From Chryseobacterium viscerum (GTDB lineage Bacteria; Bacteroidota; Bacteroidia; Flavobacteriales; Weeksellaceae), in contig NZ_PPEG02000002.1 in assembly GCF_002899945.2 (NCBI RefSeq), forward strand, positions 62,001 to 126,000: 64,000 bases of DNA. The letters are read 5' to 3'. This document shows positions 36,305 to 44,126 of the stretch, in pieces (the stretch's first letter is position 1; every line of letters starts with the position of its first letter). The notes beneath the pieces are model-generated. The model was not told the DNA's origin. It made no database searches and worked only from the letters and a program-made list of their open reading frames with translations. A program made the translations under genes and the position numbers.

Positions 36305-37219
36305 ATGGCTTATATAGATTACTATAAAACTTTAGGCGTAGATAAAAGCGCAACCCAGGATGATATCAAAAAGGCCTACCGGAAATTGGCCAGGAAACTT
36401 CATCCCGATCTTAATCCTGATGACAAGGAAGCAGAAAAGAAATTCAAAGAACTGAACGAAGCCAATGAAGTGCTCAGCAATTCTGAAAACCGGTCTAAGT
36501 ATGATAAGTACGGTGAGAATTGGAAACATGGTGAAGAATATGAAAAGGCTCAACAGCAACAGCAAAGACAATATCAACAGCAAAGCAACAGCAGAGGAAA
36601 TTCCGGGGCAGACTTTGGTGAAGGAGAAGATTTTTCAGATTTCTTCCAAAGCATGTTCGGTGGGGCAGAAGGCGGCTTCGGCAGGAACTCAAGAGGAAGA
36701 GCTTCCGGAAAATTCAAAGGAAAGGATATACAGGCTGAGCTTAATCTGAACTTAAGAGATGCTGCAAAAACTCATCCGCAGACTTTTGATATCAATGGGA
36801 AGAAAGTCAGAATTACAATTCCGGCAGGGGTATATGACGGACAGCAGATCAAATTAAAAGGACATGGAAATCCGGGAGTAAACGGAGGTCCAGGCGGAGA
36901 TTTATATATTACTTTTAATATTCCTGTAGATCCAGATTTTGAAAGAATTGGAAATGACTTGAAAACCAAAGTAGCGATTGATCTGTATACTGCTGTTTTA
37001 GGCGGAGAAGTGAATGTAAATACACTGGACGGAAGCGTTAATCTTAAAGTAAAACCTGAAACCCAAAGCGGAGCCACCGTAAGACTTAAAGGGAAAGGCT
37101 TTCCTGTTTATAAAAAAGAGGGACAACATGGAGATCTTTTTGTAACGTATGAAGTGAAACTGCCAACCAATCTTACTGAAAAGCAGAAAGAACTTTTTGA
37201 ACAACTAAAAAATTCCTAA
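36305..37219 (+). CDS. cbpA: CbpA-type DnaJ co-chaperone
   Basis: The 304-residue J-protein has a J-domain at 1-70 with the HPD motif ([14 protein letters not shown]). A Gln-rich then Gly/Phe-rich linker follows (about 80-145, [19 protein letters not shown]), then two C-terminal substrate-binding beta domains ([20 protein letters not shown], and the last part with [11 protein letters not shown]). It lacks the zinc finger of true DnaJ, which defines the CbpA class. It stimulates DnaK ATPase. It is followed after only 3 bp by the CbpM modulator gene, the usual partner. Confidence 0.92.
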   Translation: MAYIDYYKTLGVDKSATQDDIKKAYRKLARKLHPDLNPDDKEAEKKFKELNEANEVLSNSENRSKYDKYGENWKHGEEYEKAQQQQQRQYQQQSNSRGNSGADFGEGEDFSDFFQSMFGGAEGGFGRNSRGRASGKFKGKDIQAELNLNLRDAAKTHPQTFDINGKKVRITIPAGVYDGQQIKLKGHGNPGVNGGPGGDLYITFNIPVDPDFERIGNDLKTKVAIDLYTAVLGGEVNVNTLDGSVNLKVKPETQSGATVRLKGKGFPVYKKEGQHGDLFVTYEVKLPTNLTEKQKELFEQLKNS

Positions 37220-37222
37220 GCT

Positions 37223-37525
37223 ATGAGTGAAAGAATATCACGGGAAGAACTCGTAAGAATCTATAACATAGAAATCACTTTTTTTGATGAGCTTGTAGAC
37301 TATGGGCTATTGAATATACAGATTGAAGAGAATGTTCATTATCTGATGTATGAAGACCTGCCTGATCTGGAAAAATTTGCCAACTGGCATTATGATCTCG
37401 AAGTTAATCTTCCGGGTCTTGAAGTGATTCATAATATGCTGAAAAAGCTGGATGCGCTGAACCGCAGAAACAGAGAACTGATGAACAAACTTTCTGCAAT
37501 AAGTGATCAATATGAAGATATTTAG
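37223..37525 (+). CDS. cbpM: Chaperone modulator CbpM-like protein
   Basis: The 100-residue all-helical protein of the MerR-like CbpM fold has an N-terminal helix-turn-helix-like part (ISREELVRIYNIEITFFDE) and YLMYEDLPDLEKFANWHYDL. It ends in a coiled helix rich in Leu/Arg (LKKLDALNRRNRELMNKL). In E. coli CbpM binds the J-domain of CbpA and blocks it. Its 3-bp distance from cbpA fits co-translation and the same role. Sequence similarity alone would be weak; context makes the call. Confidence 0.8.
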   Translation: MSERISREELVRIYNIEITFFDELVDYGLLNIQIEENVHYLMYEDLPDLEKFANWHYDLEVNLPGLEVIHNMLKKLDALNRRNRELMNKLSAISDQYEDI

Positions 37526-37526
37526 T

Positions 37527-37534
37527 TTAGTTTT
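37527..37534 (+). promoter_or_regulatory. Candidate -7 promoter box TAGTTTTG
   Basis: TAnnTTTG match 28 bp before the YcxB-like gene, overlapping the end of cbpM's downstream region. Confidence 0.4.
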
Positions 37535-37562
37535 GTAGCTTTTTAAAGCAAACTCTATAATT

Positions 37563-38090
37563 ATGAATGAAGAAAAGGTGATTACACTAAAATCGGACAG
37601 AAAGATTTTTGAAGATATTTATTTTAGCGGTAATCAGGGCAGCCTGCTTTTTTCACCTACAACGAAAAGTAAAACAATTACCACCATTGTAGCTGCAGTG
37701 ATCGTTTTCATTGTATTTCTTTTAAAAGATAGTCTGAGTAAAGAAAATGCAGGTATTTTGTACTTTCTGAGTTTTATATTTTTACTATGTGCTGTTTTTC
37801 TATCCGTAAGCGTCAATAAAGTGTCAAGATGGAAGAAGCAGGTGAATCATTATTTAAATGGGCTGGAAAAGTGTAAAGTATACGACATCAGATTTGATAA
37901 GAATTTTTTCATTGTAAATATTGATGGAGAAAAAGAAACCAGCGAATGGAAAGATTTTGAATATTTTGACAGTAATAATGAATTTATTTCTCTTGAAGGA
38001 AAATACAATTATATGTTTCCAAGAAAAGCAATGACTGAGAGAGAGTACAGCTTTCTCAAAAATGTATTGAAAGAGAATATCAATAAATAA
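37563..38090 (+). CDS. YcxB-like membrane protein
   Basis: The 175-residue protein has two membrane helices (about residues 40-58 TIVAAVIVFIVFLL and 65-85 ILYFLSFIFLLCAVFLSVS) and a cytoplasmic beta-rich part. That part has FFIVNIDGEKETSEWKDFEY and FPRKAMTEREYSFLKNVL, the mark of the YcxB-like C-terminal domain (PF14317). Function unknown. It stands alone, with a bidirectional terminator just after it. Confidence 0.75.
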   Translation: MNEEKVITLKSDRKIFEDIYFSGNQGSLLFSPTTKSKTITTIVAAVIVFIVFLLKDSLSKENAGILYFLSFIFLLCAVFLSVSVNKVSRWKKQVNHYLNGLEKCKVYDIRFDKNFFIVNIDGEKETSEWKDFEYFDSNNEFISLEGKYNYMFPRKAMTEREYSFLKNVLKENINK

Positions 38091-38125
38091 AAAAACGGAG
38101 TAAATAATTTTACTCCGTTTTTTTT
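38091..38125. terminator. Bidirectional terminator
   Basis: AAAAACGGAGTAAA stem pairs fully with TTTTACTCCGTTTTT, 3-nt loop. It serves both the YcxB-like gene and the convergent cysteine synthase gene. Confidence 0.92.
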
Positions 38126-38184
38126 ATCTGAAAATTAGCATTTTTGTCTTTTAACAGGTATGCCAATTTATCGTCTCTGCTTTA

Positions 38185-39183
38185 TTAGCCTTCTTTGTTT
38201 TCTTCCAGCCAGCCCATTTCCTTCATCCACTCATCATTGTAGATTTTTCCTACATATCTTGAACCATGGTCGTGAAGTAGAACAACAATTACATCATCTT
38301 TTGTGAACTGATCTTTCATTTGAATCAATGAAGCGATTGCACTTCCGGCAGAATATCCACAGAAAATACCTTCTTCTTTAGCCAGTTTTCTTGCATAGAT
38401 GGCACCATCTTTATCAGTTACTTTTTCAAAGTGATCAATCACAGACATATCATAATTCTCAGGAATGATATCCTCTCCAATACCTTCTGTAATATAAGTA
38501 TAGGCGTGGTCGTAATGTAATTCTCCAGTTTCGTGGAATTCCTTCAAAATAGAACCGTAAGTATCAACCCCAATTACTTTGATATCAGCATTTTTTTCTT
38601 TGAAGAACGTTCCGCATCCTGTAATAGTGCCTCCTGTTCCTGCTCCTGCAACAAAGTGAGTCAGTTTTCCTTCAGTCTGTTCCCAGATCTCAGGAGCTGT
38701 AGATTCATAATGAGCAGCTCTGTTGGATAAGTTATCATATTGATTCACGTACCATCCGTTTTCTGTTTCTTTTGCCAGTCTTTTGGAAACTGAATAATAA
38801 GAACGAGGGTCAGTAGGTTTTACATCTGTAGGACAAACGATTACTTCAGCACCTACAGCACGAAGGATGTCGCATTTTTCTTTTGATTGCTTAGAATTGG
38901 TTACAAAAATACATTTGTAGCCTTTGATGATCGCAGCCAATGCCAGTCCCATTCCTGTATTTCCGGAAGTCCCTTCGATAATGGTGCCTCCAGGTTTTAG
39001 TCTGCCGTCTTTTTCGGCATCTTCTATCATTCTAAGAGCCATTCTGTCCTTTACTGAATTTCCAGGATTGAAAGTCTCTACTTTTGCCAATACTAATGCC
39101 GGGAAGTCTTCACCTAATACTTTGTTAAGCTTTACCAGCGGTGTGTTACCTATCGTTTCAAGGATATTTTTTGCGTATTTCAT
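38185..39183 (-). CDS. Cysteine synthase / cystathionine beta-synthase family enzyme
   Basis: The 332-residue fold-type II PLP enzyme has its PLP lysine as Lys45 in NPGNSVKDRMALRMIEDAE. The substrate loop is EGTSGNTGMGLAL, the phosphate loop GAGTGGTITGCG, and the pyridine-N serine lies in GYSAGSAIASL. The helix after the lysine reads as in cystathionine beta-synthases, but the C-terminal CBS domains are absent. It could make cysteine from O-acetylserine or condense serine with homocysteine; the sequence does not decide. The promoter box TATCTTTG (39203-39210) and three DnaA boxes lie just upstream. Confidence 0.85.
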   Translation of the reverse strand: MKYAKNILETIGNTPLVKLNKVLGEDFPALVLAKVETFNPGNSVKDRMALRMIEDAEKDGRLKPGGTIIEGTSGNTGMGLALAAIIKGYKCIFVTNSKQSKEKCDILRAVGAEVIVCPTDVKPTDPRSYYSVSKRLAKETENGWYVNQYDNLSNRAAHYESTAPEIWEQTEGKLTHFVAGAGTGGTITGCGTFFKEKNADIKVIGVDTYGSILKEFHETGELHYDHAYTYITEGIGEDIIPENYDMSVIDHFEKVTDKDGAIYARKLAKEEGIFCGYSAGSAIASLIQMKDQFTKDDVIVVLLHDHGSRYVGKIYNDEWMKEMGWLEENKEG

Positions 39184-39202
39184 AAATGGTTTATATGCGG
39201 CG

Positions 39203-39210
39203 CAAAGATA
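39203..39210 (-). promoter_or_regulatory. Candidate -7 promoter box TATCTTTG of the cysteine synthase gene
   Basis: Read on the minus strand it fits TAnnTTTG, 19 bp before the ATG. The -33 position has no TTG and lies next to the DnaA-box array. Confidence 0.5.
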
Positions 39211-39232
39211 AGGCTTTTAAAATTATCTGCGC

Positions 39233-39263
39233 TGTGGATAACGTGTGGATAAGTTGTGAATAA
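39233..39263. promoter_or_regulatory. Three DnaA boxes spaced exactly 11 bp apart
   Basis: TGTGGATAA at 39233-39241, TGTGGATAA at 39244-39252 and TGTGAATAA at 39255-39263. The first two are perfect complements of the TTATCCACA box; the third has one change. Same orientation, one helical turn apart. They lie in the 133-bp gap between the cysteine synthase start and the permease stop. Confidence 0.75.
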
Positions 39264-39316
39264 AACTGGAATGAATTGAAAAACAACTCATAACCTATCA
39301 ATAATTAATGATCAAC

Positions 39317-40546
39317 TTAGTTGTACTTAATAGCTTTCACAGGAGAAATTTTACTGATCAGGTAGCTAGGAATAATTAATGCCAAGCCTGAAATAATAAG
39401 AATTCCCACTGAGATAGAAATAATGGCTACAGGATTAAGGTCTACCGGAACGGTACTTACGTAATAGTTTTCCGGGTTAAGCTTTATCACACCAAAGAAT
39501 TTCTGGATTAAAATAAGTCCCAATCCGATAGCATTTCCGTATAAAAGTCCCGGAATCATAATGATCAGGGTATAATTGATGAAGGTTGCTCTTATCTGTG
39601 AATTGCTTGCTCCTAAAGTTTTAAGAAGACCAATAGAATTGGTTCTTTCGATAATAAGAATCAGAAGAACCATAATGATATTGATGACCACTACAATCAG
39701 CATAATAATGATAATCAAAGCGATATTGGTGTCAAAAATACTGATCCAGTCGGTAATTTGCGGAAACTTTTCAGTGGCTTTTTCAGCGTAGTTTTTATAG
39801 CCAATCAGTTTTTCAATTTCAGGAAAATCTTTGTCGATGTCATTTACATTTTTGAAGAAAACATCTATTCCGCCAATTTCATCAGGTTTCATATCCTGAA
39901 TTTTTCTTGCATGATTGATCCCGCCGATAACAAACTGCTCGTCGATCAGTTTAATATCAGTTCTATAGATACCGATGATTCTGAATTTACGGTAAAGTGG
40001 TTTTTGATCGGTCTTTAAAAATACAGTAACAATGCTGTCATTTACTTTAAGATGAAGGTCATTCGCTATTTTTTGTGAAACAGCAACATCATTGTTGAAG
40101 CCTTTCTCAGTCACTTTCGGAGTTGTACCGGCAATCAGGAATTTTTTAAATCTTAAACTGTCAAAATCTTTTCCGATTCCTTTAAATATAATTCCTGCAA
40201 AATTGTGCTTATTACGCATAATCCCGGTAACCATTACATATTTTTGGGTACTTTCTACATCAGGAAGTTCTTTGATTTTTGCAATATTTAGTCCCTGATT
40301 ATCAAGTACTGAGGTGTTATAGGATGAATTGGATCGGGTAGATCTTATGGTAATATGTCCGCTGAAATCTGCCAGCCTCTCTTTGATAGCTTTCTTGGAA
40401 CCAAAACCCGTGGCGACGGTAATTAAAGAAACAATAATCCCCAATGCTACGGAAAGCCTGCCAATGAAGATGATAACCCTTGAAAGGTTATTTTTGTTAT
40501 CTTTGGAAAATGCTATTTTTCTAGAGAAATATAAAGGAAATTTCAA
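39317..40546 (-). CDS. FtsX/LolC-E-like ABC transporter permease
   Basis: A start at TTG 40546 gives 409 residues beginning MKFPLYFSRKIAFSKDN, the pattern of this family; the only ATG (40615) would add a Lys-rich extension overlapping the divergent gene. There are four membrane helices: one near residue 30 (VIIFIGRLSVALGIIVSLIT), and three after about 275 (IALIIIIMLIVVVINIIMVL; MIPGLLYGNAIGLGLILI; VAIISISVGILIISGLALII). A large periplasmic MacB-like domain lies between. SIGLLKTLGASNSQIR is the coupling helix that meets the ATPase. Likely a lipoprotein-releasing or related envelope complex; the ATPase gene is not here. Confidence 0.82.
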   Translation of the reverse strand: MKFPLYFSRKIAFSKDNKNNLSRVIIFIGRLSVALGIIVSLITVATGFGSKKAIKERLADFSGHITIRSTRSNSSYNTSVLDNQGLNIAKIKELPDVESTQKYVMVTGIMRNKHNFAGIIFKGIGKDFDSLRFKKFLIAGTTPKVTEKGFNNDVAVSQKIANDLHLKVNDSIVTVFLKTDQKPLYRKFRIIGIYRTDIKLIDEQFVIGGINHARKIQDMKPDEIGGIDVFFKNVNDIDKDFPEIEKLIGYKNYAEKATEKFPQITDWISIFDTNIALIIIIMLIVVVINIIMVLLILIIERTNSIGLLKTLGASNSQIRATFINYTLIIMIPGLLYGNAIGLGLILIQKFFGVIKLNPENYYVSTVPVDLNPVAIISISVGILIISGLALIIPSYLISKISPVKAIKYN

Positions 40547-40550
40547 GCTT

Positions 40551-41747
40551 ATGAATTTAGATTTCAAAATTAAAAATTTACTTCTGATTTGCCTAATTTT
40601 TTTAGGAGTATTCAATCAATATTATTCTCAGACTCAAGTTCAATCTGATTTCAAAACCGGAGCAGACCAACCTGAAATTTATTTACCATTATTAAAAGGT
40701 AAGACCATAGGGATCGTTACCAATCAGACAGGTTTGATGAGTGACAGGACTTATTTGGTAGATTTTCTGGTAAAAAACGGAATTAAGATCAAATCTATTT
40801 TTGCTCCTGAACATGGTTTCAGAGGAGATGCCGATGCAGGTGCAAAAGTGAAAAACGGAGTAGATGTGAAAACCGGGATTCCCATTGTTTCTCTTTATGG
40901 CAATAATAAAAAGCCAAAGCCGGAACAGCTTGCCGGGATTGACATTGTTGTTTTCGATATTCAGGATGTGGGGGTGAGGTTCTACACCTATATTTCCACT
41001 TTGTCTTATCTGATGGAAGCGGGTGCTGAAAATAACGTTGAGGTAATGGTATTGGATCGTCCCAATCCGCATGACGGATACACTGACGGGCCGGTATTAA
41101 GAAAAAAATGGGCCAGTTTTGTAGGACTGCATGAGGTTCCTGTAGTATATGGGCTTACCATAGGAGAGTATGGAAAGATGGTTAATGGTGAAAAATGGCT
41201 AAAAAATGGAGTGCAGGTTAAATACACGCTTATCCCGATGAAAAACTATCATAAGAAGCAGCGGTATCCGATACTTGATAAACCTTCTCCTAACTTACCG
41301 AATGATAAAGCGATCAATTTATATCCAAGTCTGTGCTTTTTTGAAGGAACTCAGGTTTCAGTAGGAAGAGGAACAGATCTTCCTTTTCAGATTTATGGTT
41401 CTCCATGGACGGAAAACCTGCCCTATCAGTTTACTCCAAAGCCAAGCTATGGAGCTAAAGATCCTTTCCTGAACGGGAAATTATGTTATGGCGAAAATCT
41501 CTCCAATTATCATAAAGATTTAAGAGAACTCAATCTTGAATGGGTGATCAAAGCCTATCAGAATTATAAAAACCCTCAGCAGGATTTCTTTTTGAAAAAC
41601 CTGTGGTTTGATACCTTATCCGGAACTGATGAATTTAGAAAGCAGATCATCGCTGGAAAATCAATTCCGGAAATTAAAAATTCATGGAAAAAAGAGTTGG
41701 AAAACTTCGAAAAGATCAGAATCCAATATGTAATGTATGAAGATTAA
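40551..41747 (+). CDS. DUF1343 exo-beta-N-acetylmuramidase (NamZ-like)
   Basis: Start at ATG 40551 (398 residues), with signal peptide to about residue 23 (ending QYYSQ); the frame is open further upstream but that is the antisense of the permease gene. Family marks: KTIGIVTNQTGLMS, IFAPEHGFRGDADAGA, SLYGNNKKP, VFDIQDVGVRFYTYISTL, LDRPNPHDG, GLTIGEYGKM and FFEGTQVSVGRGTDLPF. DUF1343 proteins of the NamZ type remove terminal N-acetylmuramic acid from peptidoglycan fragments. Periplasmic wall recycling or scavenging is the likely role. The first bases are 4 bp from the divergent permease start. Confidence 0.88.
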   Translation: MNLDFKIKNLLLICLIFLGVFNQYYSQTQVQSDFKTGADQPEIYLPLLKGKTIGIVTNQTGLMSDRTYLVDFLVKNGIKIKSIFAPEHGFRGDADAGAKVKNGVDVKTGIPIVSLYGNNKKPKPEQLAGIDIVVFDIQDVGVRFYTYISTLSYLMEAGAENNVEVMVLDRPNPHDGYTDGPVLRKKWASFVGLHEVPVVYGLTIGEYGKMVNGEKWLKNGVQVKYTLIPMKNYHKKQRYPILDKPSPNLPNDKAINLYPSLCFFEGTQVSVGRGTDLPFQIYGSPWTENLPYQFTPKPSYGAKDPFLNGKLCYGENLSNYHKDLRELNLEWVIKAYQNYKNPQQDFFLKNLWFDTLSGTDEFRKQIIAGKSIPEIKNSWKKELENFEKIRIQYVMYED

Positions 41748-41954
41748 TTAATCAAAATTTTGGGGCGGATTTTTATCATTTTTGCCCTTATTTAATATAA
41801 AAAGCCCCACCGTTAATCCAACAACTCCTGCAAAAGCAGTCAATAAAGCTCTTTGCAATTTATCAGGAAGATCATTCCCTATATAATTCATTAAAAAAAG
41901 GATCACAAAAGTGATCACTAAAATGATAATATGATTTTTTCCGAATAGCTTCAT
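41748..41954 (-). CDS. Small two-helix membrane protein
   Basis: The 68-residue protein has two hydrophobic helices (IIILVITFVILFLMNYIG and LLTAFAGVVGLTVGLFIL) and a hydrophilic tail. Family not recognised. Its stop codon touches that of the muramidase gene, and it lies 4 bp after the DUF3575 gene, so it is likely in an operon with the thioredoxin and DUF3575 genes. Confidence 0.65.
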   Translation of the reverse strand: MKLFGKNHIIILVITFVILFLMNYIGNDLPDKLQRALLTAFAGVVGLTVGLFILNKGKNDKNPPQNFD

Positions 41955-41958
41955 TGTC

Positions 41959-42591
41959 TTATTTTAATTTATAGGAAATCATTATACCTCCTCTGTAAGG
42001 AATAATTTCACCACTTTTATTAAATTTCTCAGCAGAGTCATAGCGTCTTCCCGTAGTCTTATCATACCCTTTATAAAAACCTTGTGATGTTCCTGCTGTT
42101 GCATAAATGTCAAGATTCCATCGTTCAGCTAACTGGAATTGATATCCTACTGTAACCCCCAGCATGACGGAGTATCCTTTTTGGTATAGATTGGAGTTAG
42201 TAAGGATTTCTCCATTCCAGTTTTCAAAGGTTTTGTCATTCCAATAATTCCATTTCGAAGCACTATAAGCAGCAAAAGCAACGTTGGCTCCTACATACCA
42301 ATGTTTGAAAGCTTCATTGAAGTAGTATCTTCCTTCTGCAGATACAGAATAGAATTGTAGTTTGTGTCCTGAAAAAGATTTCCAAGGTGAAATGAAAACA
42401 TCTCCCTGAAGCGTATATCTTGGAGCGATTTGTTTTTCTACTCCTACATTTAAGATTCCTAACGGAGCAAATACCGCATTTCCTTTTATGTATAAACTTT
42501 TATCCTGTCCTCCTTGTTCCTGTTCCTGAGCATTCAATGTACTTACTGACAGGAAAGCTAAAATGCCTGCTGCTGCTAATTTATATTTCAT
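41959..42591 (-). CDS. DUF3575 outer-membrane beta-barrel-like protein
   Basis: The 210-residue protein has a signal peptide ending TLNAQ. Alternating strands with aromatic girdle residues suggest a small barrel: YIKGNAVFAPLGILNVGVEK, YTLQGDVFISPWKSFSGH, SAEGRYYFNEAFKHWYVGA and the final PYRGGIMISYKLK. DUF3575 members are outer-membrane proteins of unknown role in Bacteroidota. It is 14 bp downstream of the thioredoxin-like gene, in a three-gene operon. Confidence 0.8.
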   Translation of the reverse strand: MKYKLAAAGILAFLSVSTLNAQEQEQGGQDKSLYIKGNAVFAPLGILNVGVEKQIAPRYTLQGDVFISPWKSFSGHKLQFYSVSAEGRYYFNEAFKHWYVGANVAFAAYSASKWNYWNDKTFENWNGEILTNSNLYQKGYSVMLGVTVGYQFQLAERWNLDIYATAGTSQGFYKGYDKTTGRRYDSAEKFNKSGEIIPYRGGIMISYKLK

Positions 42592-42605
42592 CCGGTATAT
42601 AATGT

Positions 42606-43787
42606 TTATTTTATTTGCTTTAATAATTCATCTGCTAGTTGAGAATCTTTGTTACTCTGAGCTGCCATATTTTTAGACATTTCAGCATAGTTTTTTGCTG
42701 TTTCCTTATTTCCGGTAAGGTAATAAAGCTTAGCAAGAATATAAGTGTTTTCAGAAGTTTCCCCTCTCATCACAGACTTTTCTGCCCATTCAGTTGCTTT
42801 CTTTAATGAAGCTGGTGTTTTCACATGATCTGCAAATATCCAGGCAGCTCTCAAAAGCTCATTAGGGTCAAAAGTATCAGAGTTTTTATAGTAGTCTAAA
42901 GCTGCTTTCTCATACTCAGGGAAGTTAGTATTTTGCTCATAATAACTAAGCTTAGTCTGATTCAGCTTTTTTATAGCGGCTTCTTTTCCTACCAATGGTT
43001 CAGCAGTTTTCAGGAAATAATCATCATTGATTTTTTTGTTCTTATCATCAATAGATTGTTCTACTATTTTTCCTAGTTTTAACTGTGCATCAAATTCTCT
43101 GTAAGTTTCTTCAGGAAGAAATTTAATGATCTCTGCTTTTCTGGAAGCAAAAATATTATAATTAGTGTCTTCGGATGATTTTACAAAATAGAGAAGAAAG
43201 CCAATTTCGTCTTTTGTAAGTTCTTCCGTTTTCTTTTTGTTCTGGAAATATCTTTCAGAAGCTTTTTTAGCAAAGTCATAGTCTGTGTTGGCGTTCAGCT
43301 TCATGATGTTGATCAGGAATTCCGGATCCTTTTCACCACTCGCAAAACGATCTTTCAGAGAACCTTTTTTGTTTCCGGGTGAATTGATATCCTGTGCCAT
43401 GGCTACAAACATACTCTCTTCCATATAACCTGTATTCCTGGAAACAAGCTCACCTTCGCCATTTAGGAAAAGATAAGTAGGATAAGATCGTACTCCAAAT
43501 TGAGAAGCAATGTCTCTACCTTCTCCTTTTTCCATATCAAATCTTGCATTAATGAAGTTGGTATTGTAATAATCACTCACCGATTTCTGTGTGAAAACAT
43601 TTTTCTCCATCATTTTGCAGGGGCCACACCAGGAAGCATATGCATCGATAAAAACCAATTTCTTTTCTTTTTTGGCTTTGGCAATAATATCTTTATAAGG
43701 GAGTTCCTGAAACTGGATCGTTTCCTGAGCTGAGATAGCGATGGTACAAAAAATAGATATCACGGAGATGATCTTCTTCATTTTCAA
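42606..43787 (-). CDS. Periplasmic thioredoxin-fold protein with TPR-like tail
   Basis: The 393-residue protein has a signal peptide ending AISAQ. The thioredoxin-like domain (about 25-150) has the redox pair in IDAYASWCGPCKMME and the cis-Pro in GVRSYPTYLF. The remaining 240 residues are helical (AKKASERYFQNKKKTEEL, ILAKLYYLTGNKETAKNYAE), likely TPR-like repeats for protein contacts. Probably reduces disulfides of exported proteins. First gene of an operon with DUF3575 and a small membrane protein. Confidence 0.85.
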   Translation of the reverse strand: MKMKKIISVISIFCTIAISAQETIQFQELPYKDIIAKAKKEKKLVFIDAYASWCGPCKMMEKNVFTQKSVSDYYNTNFINARFDMEKGEGRDIASQFGVRSYPTYLFLNGEGELVSRNTGYMEESMFVAMAQDINSPGNKKGSLKDRFASGEKDPEFLINIMKLNANTDYDFAKKASERYFQNKKKTEELTKDEIGFLLYFVKSSEDTNYNIFASRKAEIIKFLPEETYREFDAQLKLGKIVEQSIDDKNKKINDDYFLKTAEPLVGKEAAIKKLNQTKLSYYEQNTNFPEYEKAALDYYKNSDTFDPNELLRAAWIFADHVKTPASLKKATEWAEKSVMRGETSENTYILAKLYYLTGNKETAKNYAEMSKNMAAQSNKDSQLADELLKQIK

Positions 43788-44126
43788 ATAAGATTTGTAG
43801 GCGAAGATAATTAATTTTCAAAATATAGAACGCTGAATCTGTTGTTAGAATGATGATATTAACGAACTTTAAGACTTAGTCAGGTGATTACTGTCATTTT
43901 TCAGCTAAGGAATGAAGGTCCTGATCATGGCTTTATATTCTTAAAAAAGACATGAAACTTCGATTGTATTCCTTTCCTGAAAAAGAAGAAAATATGCCAA
44001 TAATAGAAAAAACAGCTGTTGTTTCCATTAAAAAGACTCTCAATTATTGCGTGATATTGCTTGTTTTAAAAAAAGACAACATCTAAATTTAATTCACTTT
44101 ACGGTCCTGAAATCTTTGTTATATCT
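43788..44126. other. Divergent intergenic region
   Basis: 339 bp between the thioredoxin-like gene and the LytS-type kinase gene. It holds a TATCTTTG box at 44122-44129 that overlaps the apparent TTG start of the kinase, with TTTA 20 bp before it. Nothing else is clear; no frame of note. Confidence 0.5.

Noticed and set aside
39184..39316. Chromosome replication origin
   Set aside because: The DnaA boxes are convincing, but the gap is only 133 bp. No dnaA, dnaN or usual origin neighbour is here, and gene direction does not switch. Kept as a regulatory array rather than oriC.
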